A stretch of 64,000 bases of DNA from Spyradosoma sp004558035. Its GTDB lineage: Bacteria > Verrucomicrobiota > Verrucomicrobiia > Opitutales > UBA953. This document shows, piece after piece, positions 53,701-60,981 of the stretch. The notes beneath the pieces were generated by a model. That model made no database searches. It had not been told where the DNA came from and saw only the letters and a list, made by a program, of their open reading frames with translations. Both the position numbers and the translations under genes were made by a program. Numbering within the stretch: the first letter of the stretch is position 1; each line of letters opens with the position of its first letter. The stretch lies in assembly GCF_050314555.1 (NCBI RefSeq), contig NZ_JBNPNH010000009.1, forward strand, positions 8,680 to 72,679. Direction: 5' to 3'.

Positions 53701-56700
53701 GGCGAGCGTCGTCAGCGATTCGCGGTTGTAGCCGATTTCGCCGGAAATGCCGACGCCCCAATTCGCGCCGCCCGCCGCCTGTCCCTGCGCCGCGCCGCCG
53801 TTGTTCACCGCCGCGACGCCCTGCGCCGCGCCCGCCGCGTTCCCGTTCTGCGCCGCCGCGACGCCGCCGTTGCCCGGATTCGCGGGAGCGTTCGCCGCGA
53901 CGCCGTTGCCCGCCGCGCTGTTTTTCGTGACCGTTCCCGCCGCGCCGACCGCGAAGTGCCAGCCCGTGTTTTCCGCCGTCACCGACGCGTCGCCGAGCGA
54001 GAGCGTTCCCGCCGCGAGCGAACTCGCGGGAACGTCCTCCGCGTCCGCGTCGAAGATTTCGCCGACGTAGGCGCGCACGTCGCTCGCCGCGTCCGTGATC
54101 GCGACGCCGATGCCGATCGCCGCCTTTTCCGCCGTGGAAAATTCGCCGGAGACGTTCACGACCTTGCTCGAATTCTTCGCGGAAATCTTCGTCGAGCCGG
54201 AGACGTTCACCGTCGCCGCGCCGCTGAGCCCCGCATAGACTTTCGCGTCGGCGGAGAGCTGCGAATACGAGCCCTCGGCGATGATCTGCCGCCCGGACGC
54301 CGGCATCGACGGATAACCCGAAACGATGTTGCCCGCGCACACGATCGAGACGTAGCGCTGGCGGTTGTCCGCGGCGATCTTGAGATTCTTCGCGTCGATT
54401 TTCGCCGCGCCGACTTCCGCGCGCACGTCGGAATTGAAGACGTCGATCATCACGCCGAGCCCGCCGCCGTTCTTCGCTTCGACGGAATCCTGCACCATCG
54501 AGTCCACGGAATCCTGCACGCCCTTCGCCGTCACGGAGACCGTTCCCGCGGTTCCGCCGCCCTGGTTGATCAGCGCGCCGTCCTCGATCGTCGCGTGCGC
54601 CGTGTTGCCGCGCACCTTCACCTGCACGTTCCCGGCGACGCCGACGCCGCCGAGCCCGCTTTCCGTGCCGCCGTCCGTCTTCTGCGTCGAAGCCGAGCTC
54701 GAATTGCTCGAAGAGGCGACGAATCCCATGTAGGAGCTCGGGAGGAACATGCCCGCCTTGATCTTCATCTCGCCGCCCTTGATCGCTTTTTTCAGCGCCG
54801 CCGAACCGACTTTCTTCGCGACGCCGTCCACGTATTTGTGAAGCATGTCCACGAGCCCGCCGTAGCTGAGGCTTTCGCCGGTGAAGAACGCGGCTTTCCA
54901 GAACGGCATCTTGCTGACGGAGTTGAGCACGAAGCTCTTGGTCGCGTCGATTTTCGCGCCGCCCTTCACGGTCGCGTCCGCCTCGTCGGAGGCGACGAGC
55001 ACGTTCACGCCGAGAGCGAGCCCGTTCTCCTTGTCGTTGTAATACGGGTCCGTGGCCTTGTCGTTGTATTCCGTCGATTCGATGTCGGCGGAAACGCCGC
55101 TCTTGGCGTTCGCGGAAACGCTCGAGGAAATCGCGATGTTCCCGCCGGAAAGCTGCGCCGCGACGCCGGGCGCGGACGTTCCCGCGGGAACGATCTGCTC
55201 GCCGACGACGATCTCCGAAACGTTGTCGACGACGCCGACCGAAAACGCGCCCGAGAACGCGAAATCGACGGTCTGATTCTTCGCCCCGTCCATGTAGGAA
55301 TTGGCGTTGCCCTGCGCGGCGTTCGCGACGTTCCGCGAAGCCTTGCTGAAGATGCCGGAAATCGCGCCGTGCAGCGCCTCCGAAATCATCGCGGGCTGCC
55401 AGCCCAGCGTGCCGCCGACGCCCGTCGAGGCGCCCATGTCCTCCGAACCGGAAATCGACGACGAAATCGCCATGTTGCCGGCGGAGACGACGTTCCCGTT
55501 GATCTTCACGGAATTGTTCACCGTCGAGACGCCGATCGCGCCCGCGACGGAAATCGCGCCGTTGTCCAGCGACGTCGCTTCCGCGGCGACGGAGAAGCTC
55601 TTGTCCGTCGTCGCGGCGATCTTCATGTCCAGCGCCTCGGCGGCGGGAACGGCGAAGCCCGCGCCCTCGACGAAGGCGCGGAAATCCGCGTCGAGCGCGA
55701 GCGCGGAAACGTCCGTGAGCGCCGTCGAACGCACGGTCGCGCCCTTCGCGATCGAAACGTCGCAGTCCGTGCTCTGCACGCCGAGCGCGAGCGAGACGTC
55801 GTATTTGAGCGCTCCCGCCCACTGTCCGAAAAGTTCCTTGTTGTAGACGGCGGACGCGGCGGAGGCGCAGTCCGTCTTCATCTGCGAAAGAATCGCGACG
55901 CTTTCCCCGCTCACGGTCGCGCCCTCGCGGACGTCCACGAGCGACTCGCCCCTGGCGATCGCGAGCGAGATCGCGCCGCCGGGCGTCGTCATCATCGCGT
56001 GCGAGCGCGATTCCGCGCGGGCGAGCAGCGTCGCGTTCCCGTGCGTCGATTCGACGCGCGCGTTCCTGCCGACGACGACCTTCGCTGTCGCGTTCACGTA
56101 GCTGAACGGGAGCACGTCGCGGAACGTCTGCGAATCCGTCGGGAACAGGCTCGAGTCCGTCACCGTATTGAAGACTTCGCCGATCGACGGCCAGATCGTC
56201 TCGTACCAGACCGCGCCGCCCCTGCCGCTGAGCTTCTCCTCGATGCCCGAGAACGCCTCGGTCGTTTCCGTCAGAGAACGGTCGGAAAACGCGAGCGCGA
56301 AGACGTTCACGTTCCCGCGCGCCTGCACGACGGCGCCTTCGCCGATTTCGACCTTCGCCTCCGGAAGCGCCGTGAGGATCACGTTGCTCGACGCGTTCGC
56401 GAGCAGCAGGATTTCGCCCGCGTCCGCGAAAATTTTGGAGTTTTTCTCGAGCGTGATTTCCTGCGCGCAGACGAAGACGTCGCCCGTGCGCGCCCGGATC
56501 GTGACGCCTTCCGCGAGCGTGAACGTCTTGTCCGCCTTGTAGGAAATCGTCACGTCGGAAATGTTGTCCGTCTCGACGCGGATGTGCTTGCCCGTGATCG
56601 TCGCCGCGCCGTCGAGAATCTCTCCCGCCCAGTCGAGATCCGCCGCCGCGCTGAGCCGCGTCTCGTGCGCCGTGATCACGGCGGAGTTCTTCAGCGAACC

Positions 56701-58275
56701 GTCGGAATAAATGGAGACGACGCCCGTCGCCGCGTCCGCCGTGATCGTCGGATTGAACTCCACCTGCTCCAACGCCGTCGGCGGCAGAATTTTGTCGAGC
56801 ACGGCGACCGAAAGCGCCATCGCGTTGAGATCGACGTCGCCGTTCGCCTGAATCGTGACGTTGCGCCCGCTGAGCCGCGTGCCTCTGAAGCCGGTGAACA
56901 GTTCGGAGACCCAGCCGAGCGCGCACTTGTCCGCGGAGACGGAGCCCTTCGCGAAGATCGCGAGGTCGCCGCCCGTCGCCGAGAGCTCCGCGAGCAGCAG
57001 CGTGACGTCGCCGCCCGCCGCGACCGCGAGCGTTCCCGCCGTCGCTTCGACGCGCGAGCCCGTGTCCGCGCGGAATTCGTCGCCCGAGCTCAGCAGAATT
57101 TTTTCCGCGGAAATCCTGACTTTGTCCGAGCCGCTGAACGTGCTCCCGAGCACGATCGCGCCGTCCGCGGAAACGACGAGCGTCTTCGCCTCGACGGCGG
57201 ATTCGCCGGCGAGCGTGAAATTGCCGCCCGCGGAAACGACCGCGTCCGCGTTCGCGCCGGAAATCTTCGACTTGTCGTCGAGCGCGACGTTCCCGCCGGA
57301 AGCGATTTTCAGCGACGCGCCCGAGGCGGAGACGTCCGCGTAGGCGAGACTCGCGTCGCCGCCGCTCTTCGCCGAGAGCGTTCCCGCGGCGGAGAGCGCG
57401 GCGCGCGCGTCGGAATCGCCCGCGAGCTTCGCGTTCCCGCCGACGTCGATGTCGATTTCCTGCGCGGAGACGCGCGTTCCCGCCTCCTGCGTGTAGTCGC
57501 CCTCGCCGCGCGCGACGAAGTTTTTCCCGGAGGAAGCGGCGTCGATCGCGCCAGATTTTTCGACGCGGATCGCCTTGCTCGCCGAAAGGAAGACGCCCGC
57601 GCCGCGGAGCGCGTCCGCGCCGCCGTCGTCGCGCAGGTTCACCATCGCGCCCGCCGCGGGAGCGAGCGTTCCCGCGACGGAGACTTCGGAGCCGTAGGCC
57701 GCGAACGCGCGGACCTTGTCGAGGCGCGCCTTGACGGAGATGAGCCCGTCGGCGGAGATCGGCACGTCGCCCGCGAGCACGGCGGCGGTCTTGGCGTCGG
57801 AAATCGCGCCGTCGGCGGCGATCAGCTCGTCCATGAACTCCTTGGTCGGCGTCATCAGCAGCAGCGAGCCGGTGTTCACGACCGCGCCCGCGCCGACGGC
57901 GATGCCGTTCGGATTGAGGAAGAAGACGTTCCCGGCGCCGAGCGCGCCGTCCTTGAAGGAATTGAGAATGCCGTCGATGCTCGTCTTCTTGTCGCGGACG
58001 AGATTGATGAGATTCGACGTTCCCGTGGGCAGGTAGAGGTTGACCGTCGCGCCCGAATCGACGTCGAAGCGCGAGAACGAATTGAAGGCGTTTTTGCCGC
58101 GCGCGGTCGCGGTCGAGACGTTCCAGACGCCGCCGTTTTCGGTGACGGAGGTCGCCGTGCGGCCGTCGGTCTCGATCATTTTCGCGGCCTCGGCGAACGC
58201 CGCCGTTCCCGCGAACGCGAACAGCGTCATCAGGGAAATTTTCACGGAAGATTTGACTTTCAGATTTTTCGTCAT
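44782..58275 (-). CDS. Giant LktA/FHA-like TpsA adhesin
   Basis: This 4497-residue protein is the largest in the window. A signal peptide (hydrophobic core about 13-28, ending AFAEA) leads to a TPS/haemagglutinin N-terminal domain (about 30-260). The typical NPNGI motif is at 121-125, with FSRFDVDSGATVNLYLPTG before it. A very long beta-helix follows (about 260-4400), built of degenerate 50-60-residue repeats of the kind GVGVSGGSVGVEGSIAVNSI, as in leukotoxin-LktA-type filamentous adhesins. An Asn/Ala/Gly-rich spacer lies near 1455-1510. It ends SAPLPASPIALD, with no PEP-CTERM, LPxTG or barrel. Secretion should be by the TpsB protein encoded upstream. Function as adhesin or toxin is inferred. 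Confidence 0.88.
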   Translation of the reverse strand: MTKNLKVKSSVKISLMTLFAFAGTAAFAEAAKMIETDGRTATSVTENGGVWNVSTATARGKNAFNSFSRFDVDSGATVNLYLPTGTSNLINLVRDKKTSIDGILNSFKDGALGAGNVFFLNPNGIAVGAGAVVNTGSLLLMTPTKEFMDELIAADGAISDAKTAAVLAGDVPISADGLISVKARLDKVRAFAAYGSEVSVAGTLAPAAGAMVNLRDDGGADALRGAGVFLSASKAIRVEKSGAIDAASSGKNFVARGEGDYTQEAGTRVSAQEIDIDVGGNAKLAGDSDARAALSAAGTLSAKSGGDASLAYADVSASGASLKIASGGNVALDDKSKISGANADAVVSAGGNFTLAGESAVEAKTLVVSADGAIVLGSTFSGSDKVRISAEKILLSSGDEFRADTGSRVEATAGTLAVAAGGDVTLLLAELSATGGDLAIFAKGSVSADKCALGWVSELFTGFRGTRLSGRNVTIQANGDVDLNAMALSVAVLDKILPPTALEQVEFNPTITADAATGVVSIYSDGSLKNSAVITAHETRLSAAADLDWAGEILDGAATITGKHIRVETDNISDVTISYKADKTFTLAEGVTIRARTGDVFVCAQEITLEKNSKIFADAGEILLLANASSNVILTALPEAKVEIGEGAVVQARGNVNVFALAFSDRSLTETTEAFSGIEEKLSGRGGAVWYETIWPSIGEVFNTVTDSSLFPTDSQTFRDVLPFSYVNATAKVVVGRNARVESTHGNATLLARAESRSHAMMTTPGGAISLAIARGESLVDVREGATVSGESVAILSQMKTDCASAASAVYNKELFGQWAGALKYDVSLALGVQSTDCDVSIAKGATVRSTALTDVSALALDADFRAFVEGAGFAVPAAEALDMKIAATTDKSFSVAAEATSLDNGAISVAGAIGVSTVNNSVKINGNVVSAGNMAISSSISGSEDMGASTGVGGTLGWQPAMISEALHGAISGIFSKASRNVANAAQGNANSYMDGAKNQTVDFAFSGAFSVGVVDNVSEIVVGEQIVPAGTSAPGVAAQLSGGNIAISSSVSANAKSGVSADIESTEYNDKATDPYYNDKENGLALGVNVLVASDEADATVKGGAKIDATKSFVLNSVSKMPFWKAAFFTGESLSYGGLVDMLHKYVDGVAKKVGSAALKKAIKGGEMKIKAGMFLPSSYMGFVASSSNSSSASTQKTDGGTESGLGGVGVAGNVQVKVRGNTAHATIEDGALINQGGGTAGTVSVTAKGVQDSVDSMVQDSVEAKNGGGLGVMIDVFNSDVRAEVGAAKIDAKNLKIAADNRQRYVSIVCAGNIVSGYPSMPASGRQIIAEGSYSQLSADAKVYAGLSGAATVNVSGSTKISAKNSSKVVNVSGEFSTAEKAAIGIGVAITDAASDVRAYVGEIFDADAEDVPASSLAAGTLSLGDASVTAENTGWHFAVGAAGTVTKNSAAGNGVAANAPANPGNGGVAAAQNGNAAGAAQGVAAVNNGGAAQGQAAGGANWGVGISGEIGYNRESLTTLAYVLGSGKLASNVTLRSLDVSAKEEMDIYGGVGSLAANTTSASTSVTVAGAAGMNFIRNDLRAFVQDVALVQKLRSDGAYGDVSVSAVNANRVVAVAASAGISVNSGSDASTFNVAGAVGVNGIEEKRLEAYVKNATLRAEDSGAAGTLSLSAKNAATIYAGAGTLGLTTGSGVGVAIGVNIVGGDAVARVENSELVLSGAASIVAENVSEIQSVAAGVGISGGSVGVEGSIAVNSISSAARALLKDSALEAGTLSMGSLNRETIRFYGGEIFFAGAESKLGVGVSVVVDTMKSTAETTVEGANVAAAKTALAADSETDTAIYLVSGGLAFGGSAIDVNVAVATVDAHANVLVDRSLVDGLLSGKATETMLGGIYGGVVAVSLGESGVGIGVYASVFSGKHDVGAVVKNSTVLGAVNLEATTDDLFGAIVVTAGGSVSVGGAGNIAVYRISGTTRAALEDSAVNAGTAGDVSLNADDKTVVGEESGGKTVALGAGAAGISAGALAAGIGVSNINNTTAAEALRSDVTARDLKITAHADHRVASYLISASIGQHFAGAASVGVGTITSDTRALFDGGDGARRNLALAGALTIDAKTEQAFYQGNGAAAVNFNYGAAVTAAVDVLSSYGETRAELCGNADVSVGGDVAVKADTRRDFYAVTVGAAGGFVTLQAALNFITVGSGMADDVRKAFAGAQEESGEALSRIGENLAELSSQTGAAGTFARIGEGVKIADARDVRVVAHDFIDAFSTTGDVNASLAGMGANVALADFSTSTRALFAADSAELRGNLSLDAETEVARNKIKAFRGSLQLGGNTATVAKVSAEDTLTEAAVLGNVSTLKADSVSVRANDKFGLTAEGYGIAVSGGDVSAVVSQVSKGGRVVASSYAQNAELSGDLDVVASDDADFLVYALTGAGTIGGIQGTVANSYLENTLLATLAGSTTAGGKISVSTDAREKIRSQVDGWNFGGLAVGTSLAEAVNTMRGAVVVSGTQTAAEISALAKISLAEVRADAFAAGGALVSGQGAGATAKLAGTLSTEALSGARLSAGTISLGVRGDSYVRAHGTANHGGVVAAGGVDATAEIDLKRRLSVGNADGSATLRADGGEVNFAVAGTDVARALSELGSGGALDTQGVFSTAHVASDATIALVKANVSAAKISASAESAVDQRAQLDASHGGAAAFGGVRSYATTKGAATITASGSTLRAHDFDFATNAAFRNGPGDDSYGADSAFGGLISGEGDSLKWNGVFESYVSFDEATKLLGDSATDAGTLSVKATSDVRVREALRSVAKFSLLGGSGATLEMRSEQHDDVRLRGLISFAGDVKAQAASKSDLQARTLSSCDAGFAGYVEGKARIYASADNRVAVSGKIAAKSVDLQAKNLGASVHGSAYVWNYNVIPTWYSDGIGDFRLNDSVAVLGGAEILTAGGGVNIAVEDGAIDAYGRYWNKTFYQKEYQAKSGVVAGAHTFAFVQIDGNVTVDNSLARTGVVIDADGKIFVTRAAFDDAGNVSRVESEDVSGEYVAAGTADLYAAYSAKIAEYEAAKAEYVAAKRSPGSSTDVSDSVTRYYDEQIAAVRASMAEQGIDAEHRTAEAFCVRPGLEVSGAHGVKIVTPEYRAAFSPDPTPSGRIRIVGSGGLSVENRSDKNLFVAGLSVSDAQPGLTSVGAPFRGDVQADAAAPEISIVARKPASGRATAISLGGEIVNTYGSVLVRNESGGAVETSATILADSVTIDAGRGNFYLNVPSYYDGSGRFSAYAFGNFAYDQATGGFSQGGAELHANNVTLIADVIDVNGDIVAGTERYTLVVPETLALHGAASVEEARASYAAGGEERYRITNATGNVEAWYNARLDAVEVEEIDARGGTVELVGKVVSTGTGKLTPRSFIGGAVSATKLVAEDKRATISVFDGHARISVDNKSAYGLYLNELGTGSDVEGKLIIRDRVVGYDSVGNPALLPGDVTVFSRLNGVVTKTVNGVAQTDDVSTFTPNTGADFGGFGGVLAFDTMLGGQYYMSSGAWQTAFMYKNVNPNVPVNVAFVGAATGSVSVTSRGAGIRVAGVLGGDGNVDVSLSSTSGSIESLGESALLRGKNIGVSASAGDVNVFVNQTPGGRLDARGNAVSIAAPASGVAYGSVVAYGDLSIDARGDVARSSDGGALAMRRDGAAISLVSREGGVSALVDGGYGTYKLSVRAYGDIAVSGMSAPGAWEPDPYVSFLVDSVKSETGDVSFGSVYGVYDGNDESVSAWEADEEALSAWRALGLTRLDETQLAEAESDYETARTGEYFLYWTAHENGRKVEGDAIAFSPEMRIALRERGYDDAAIDALEKTDLDTQFGALYGGGEFDKDFVYSASDAERAELRRGAGCTEAQLKTVLVGVSKTDETVNTRFDWEAPNVVGKNVSISANKIGKVAKERVEIDLRDPEILTDEQRKILASASREDMEYRFDDAGNLLSVSVRIAEDLNVEASGVLDASASYDLRIGSESDITVGNVGSYAYGGVVQLKTSGSILAANADSKIVGGIGSVSLEAAYGQIGSAETPLTVEFEEYRFTDALFGARTAGDVFVNIAGSREVVGIDYVLGGNVRIAAEGKTLANYRTDGTTNVRATALEIRAGQLGAADADFNIHMRAGTEGEANGVKIFTEGDVFIDNRSAKLVVDTISSAHGNVTISAGDVVGGNGSDPSISAETITIRATGDVGELRADSDVPGMEIDVRGVLNATGRNVYVGAVGDGPLTLGTVAALGTACLYSENGDVVLAGADASVSAGGLLIVDSDKGGIGRADNYFRFAAGETDFYAGGGDIFLATQDNYVSSATALKGSIAIRSDGMLVAENLYAKNDLRLDARGLVELENAIAETGDVRVVSSGDYARLANVRAGRDLAVVGYGAIDLDGFGFGRNVALVYMGTDSNVVWVVNGETIDLSTLDLSDDIYEEWERRTRRRAIDSVPAPAADLLGAPRVNRDSAAASAPLPASPIALD
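55177..55192. repeat. Intact 16-bp palindrome inside the giant adhesin gene
   Basis: A perfect CGTTCCCGCGGGAACG codes for V-P-A-G-T in the adhesin frame. It is the third intact copy in the window; the half-site occurs throughout the surrounding gene. Confidence 0.85.
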
Positions 58276-58398
58276 GGAGATGTCCTCCTCGTTTCGGTCG
58301 TTAAATTGTTTTTCGGGAACCCGGGAACAGTCCTTTACGGAAATTTTTCAAAACTTCGTGTCCGTTCGTGTTCATCCGCGGTCCCGTTTTTTTTCGTT
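58276..58398. repeat. Spacer between tpsB and tpsA with ATTCGTG-type words
   Basis: The 123-base gap includes CTTCGTGTCCGTTCGTGTT-type repeats (about 58352-58375), of the same family as in the repeat-rich gaps elsewhere. No terminator (stem plus T run) is seen on the minus strand, so TpsB and TpsA are probably cotranscribed. Confidence 0.5.
58283..58290 (-). promoter_or_regulatory. Strong Shine-Dalgarno sequence of the giant adhesin
   Basis: GAGGAGGA on the minus strand lies seven bases before ATG 58275. Such a strong site is unusual here, since many genes in the window have none. Confidence 0.7.
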
Positions 58399-60075
58399 TC
58401 AGAACTTCGCCTTGAGCGAAAAAAGCAGCTTGAAGGCGTCCTCGCCGGCGCGCTCGTAGGGGTGGTCGGCGAGTAGCCACGCGCCCGTCAGGTCGGCTTC
58501 CCAAAAGCGGTCGGCGGCGACGCGCAGCCCGAAGCCCGTGCTGTAGATCGGGCGGCGAAGCCCGCTCCCGCCCTGCCGCGCGTCGTCGAAGACGCGGCCG
58601 TAGTCGAAGAACACGAACGCGCGCGACGTCGGCAGGCTGCGCAGGCTCAGCGGCGTCTTCGTCAGGTCGCAGCCGAGCTCCGCCGAGGCGGAAAAGCCCT
58701 TCGCGCCGCAGAGAAAACTGCTTTCGTAGCCGCGCACGGAATAGATGCCGCCGAGCTGAAAGGATTCCGACGAGGGAATTTTGTCCTGGTCCGCGGACCA
58801 GCCGCCGTCGAAGCGCACGCGGTCGTAGAGCGACCCCGGGAGCTCGTTCTCCGCCTCGGCGTAGAGCTCGAAGTAGGTGTATTTGTCGGAATTGCCCGAA
58901 ATGTTGAAGCCCTGCGTCGCGCCGATTTTGGAATAGACGTGCCCGCCGTCGAAGAACCACAGCAGGTCCGCCTCGGCGCAGAGCGTGTCCGTGTCCGATT
59001 TCTGGATGCGTTCGCCGGAGACGAGCGATTCGCCGCGCTTCGTCGTCGCCGTGAGCGTGAGGTTCGAGATCAGCGTCTCGGAGACGAAGAGCGGCACCTT
59101 CACGCCCAGAAACGCATCGTAGTATTTGCCCGTGAGGTCGATGTCCCTGAGCTCGCCGTTGACGATTTCCGTCTTGGAGAAGTCCCCGCCCGCGAGCAGG
59201 TGCACGCCGCTCAGCCCGGGCACGGGAACGTCGTAGCTCGCGAAGAGGGATTTGCTGCCTTCGGAGAGCACGCCGCCCGCGCAGAGCGTGTCGCGCCGCC
59301 CCGTGACGCTGCGCCACACGCCGTAGGCGCCGCCGCGCAGCTCGCCCGTCGCGTAGTTGCCGTAGTTGTCCGTGAAGATCGCGGCGGAAAAGCGCGGCGG
59401 CTCGACGAGGATTTCCTCGACGGAGCTCGTGCCGTAGCGCGAGCCGGGCGCGAAAGCGATGCGCGCGGCGACGTCGTTCGTCGCGTTGAAGCGCAGCAGC
59501 CGCGCGTGAAAATCGTCCATGTTCACGAGGTCGCCAGGCTCGATGCCGATCTGGCTCTTGACGAAGCCTTCGCGCGTCGTCGCGTTCCCGCCGACGGTCA
59601 CGGCGTCCACTTCCGGTTCGAGCAGGCTCACGACGAGCGCGTTCCCGCGGATCGCCGCGAGCGCCTGCGCGACCGCCAACCCGCGCGCGGCGTAGTTGCG
59701 GTTGATCGCGTCGAGCCAGCGCCGCAGCGCGCCGACGGAGACGTTCCCGCGCGGGAGCATTTCGCGGAAGGCGTGCAGCTCGTCCTGCGAAAACACGCGC
59801 GAGGGCGTCGAAAATTCGACGGCGGCGATGAGGAAGGTTTCGCCGTCGTCCACGTCCTGCGGAGCGCCTTCGGCGGACGTCGCGGAATCGGGCGCGGCGG
59901 CGTCGCGCTTTTCCCGGAGATTGCGGATGCGCGCCTCGCGCTCGGCCTCGCGGCGTTCGTCGCCGATCGCGCGCGAAACGTTGGCCGCCTCGCCGCCCGC
60001 GGCGGAAACGGCGAGCGTTCCCGCGAGCAGTAGCGCGGAAAAAGCGAAAGGAAGGCAGAGAGTGAAAGACTTCAT
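58399..60075 (-). CDS. TpsB-type outer membrane transporter (ShlB/FhaC/HecB family)
   Basis: This 558-residue protein should form the outer-membrane pore that exports the giant TpsA. It has a signal peptide (hydrophobic core about 8-25), then a charged stretch (30-75). POTRA-like domains run from about 80-230 (FSTPSRVFSQDELHAFREML, DAINRNYAARGLAVAQALAA, VTVGGNATTREGFVKSQI). A 16-strand-type barrel follows with the VRGY box FQLGGIYSVRGYESS near 438-452 and the C-terminal Phe (LLFSLKAKF). The ATG 60075 follows the PEP-CTERM stop by three bases; its GGAGGAA Shine-Dalgarno (60083-60089) lies inside that gene. Confidence 0.92.
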   Translation of the reverse strand: MKSFTLCLPFAFSALLLAGTLAVSAAGGEAANVSRAIGDERREAEREARIRNLREKRDAAAPDSATSAEGAPQDVDDGETFLIAAVEFSTPSRVFSQDELHAFREMLPRGNVSVGALRRWLDAINRNYAARGLAVAQALAAIRGNALVVSLLEPEVDAVTVGGNATTREGFVKSQIGIEPGDLVNMDDFHARLLRFNATNDVAARIAFAPGSRYGTSSVEEILVEPPRFSAAIFTDNYGNYATGELRGGAYGVWRSVTGRRDTLCAGGVLSEGSKSLFASYDVPVPGLSGVHLLAGGDFSKTEIVNGELRDIDLTGKYYDAFLGVKVPLFVSETLISNLTLTATTKRGESLVSGERIQKSDTDTLCAEADLLWFFDGGHVYSKIGATQGFNISGNSDKYTYFELYAEAENELPGSLYDRVRFDGGWSADQDKIPSSESFQLGGIYSVRGYESSFLCGAKGFSASAELGCDLTKTPLSLRSLPTSRAFVFFDYGRVFDDARQGGSGLRRPIYSTGFGLRVAADRFWEADLTGAWLLADHPYERAGEDAFKLLFSLKAKF

Positions 60076-60078
60076 TTT

Positions 60079-60816
60079 TTATTTCCTCCGTCTGCGGCGC
60101 ATCGCCGCGAACGCGAGCGCGGCCGCGCCCGCCGACAGACCGAACGCCGACGGCTCCGGAATGAACGTCAGCGCGGCGTAAATTTTCGTCGTTTTGATGC
60201 CGGCGGCTTCCGTCGTCGCCTTCGTGAAAACCTTGCTCGCGATCCGGTCCGCGCCGTTCCCGGAAAAGGAAACGACGTCGAACGCCGCGTTCAGCGCCGT
60301 TTCGTCGGCGTTCGTCAGCGTTTCACCGCCGACGACGATTTCGACGACGTCCGGCGTCGCCGCGTCGGCGTCCTCGATCCACGAAAAAAGCCCGAAATTG
60401 CCCGTTCCCGCGCCCGCGGGAACGACGGACTCGGCGAGCGAAAAGGTCAGATCCGACGCGTTCGCGATTTTCACGCTGCCGCCGGTTCCCGTGCCTTTGT
60501 CCGCGAAGACCGCCGTCGTTCCGAGCGCGAGCGTGAGCTTCGCGCCGCTTTCGACGACGAAGGAATTGTCCGTTCCCGAGTCGAAAACGACGTGCGCGAG
60601 CGTCCACTCCGCGCCCGCGCCGACGGTCGCCTTCGCGCCGTCCTTCAGCGTCAGCGTCGCGCCGTCGTAAGTCCAGCTTCCTCCGGAAATGCTCACGCCG
60701 GCGGGCAGTTCTTCGGCGAACGTTTCCGCCGCGGGAACGAGCGCCAGAGCGGCGGCGAGCGCGGCGAAGCGCGCTCCTGCGGAGGCGCCTTTTTCACGGT
60801 GTTTCGAGATTTTCAT
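60079..60816 (-). CDS. Small PEP-CTERM protein at the head of the TPS operon
   Basis: The protein has about 245 residues. Signal-peptide-like residues about 1-35 end AAETFAEE (ARFAALAAALALVPA core). A beta-strand-rich middle (SGGSWTYDGATLTLKDGAKA, GAEWTLAHVVFDSGTDNSF, VVESGAKLTLALGT) resembles one or two autotransporter repeats. The C-terminus is PEPSAFGLSAGAAALAFAAM followed by RRRRRK, a classic PEP-CTERM. The start is ATG 60816 (MKISKHREK). An ATG at 60825 overlaps the base right after a -10-like TACAAT and is less likely. The TpsB gene starts three bases after the stop, so expression should be coupled. Confidence 0.85.
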   Translation of the reverse strand: MKISKHREKGASAGARFAALAAALALVPAAETFAEELPAGVSISGGSWTYDGATLTLKDGAKATVGAGAEWTLAHVVFDSGTDNSFVVESGAKLTLALGTTAVFADKGTGTGGSVKIANASDLTFSLAESVVPAGAGTGNFGLFSWIEDADAATPDVVEIVVGGETLTNADETALNAAFDVVSFSGNGADRIASKVFTKATTEAAGIKTTKIYAALTFIPEPSAFGLSAGAAALAFAAMRRRRRK

Positions 60817-60825
60817 TTCCTGCAT

Positions 60826-60884
60826 ATTGTAATGACAACGAACGAAATCGAAAAATCTTAAATTTTTCTGAAAAATTTTTCGGG
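60826..60884 (-). promoter_or_regulatory. Promoter/upstream element of the PEP-CTERM-TpsB-TpsA operon
   Basis: TACAAT (minus strand, 60831-60826) is a good -10 box lying nine bases before ATG 60816. Upstream lies a ~48-bp element (60837-60884) with AACGAACGAA on the plus strand, then ATCTTAAATTTTT and a near-palindrome AAATTTTTCTGAAAAATTT. The same element occurs at 61730-61779. Confidence 0.65.
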
Positions 60885-60981
60885 AACGTCCGCTCGCCGC
60901 GCGTCCCCGCGCCCTTTCCGTCCTTTTGCGGACGCGCAAGACGCGGGCGGGGCGACGCCTCCGCCGCCCCGTCCGCCGCTC

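Noticed and set aside
50086..58476. 2796-codon plus-strand ORF opposite the giant adhesin gene (and 1682 codons at 44743-49791)
   Set aside because: The translations are Arg/Ala/Asp/Val-rich with no family pattern. They are a shadow of the strong third-position GC bias of the adhesin gene on the minus strand.
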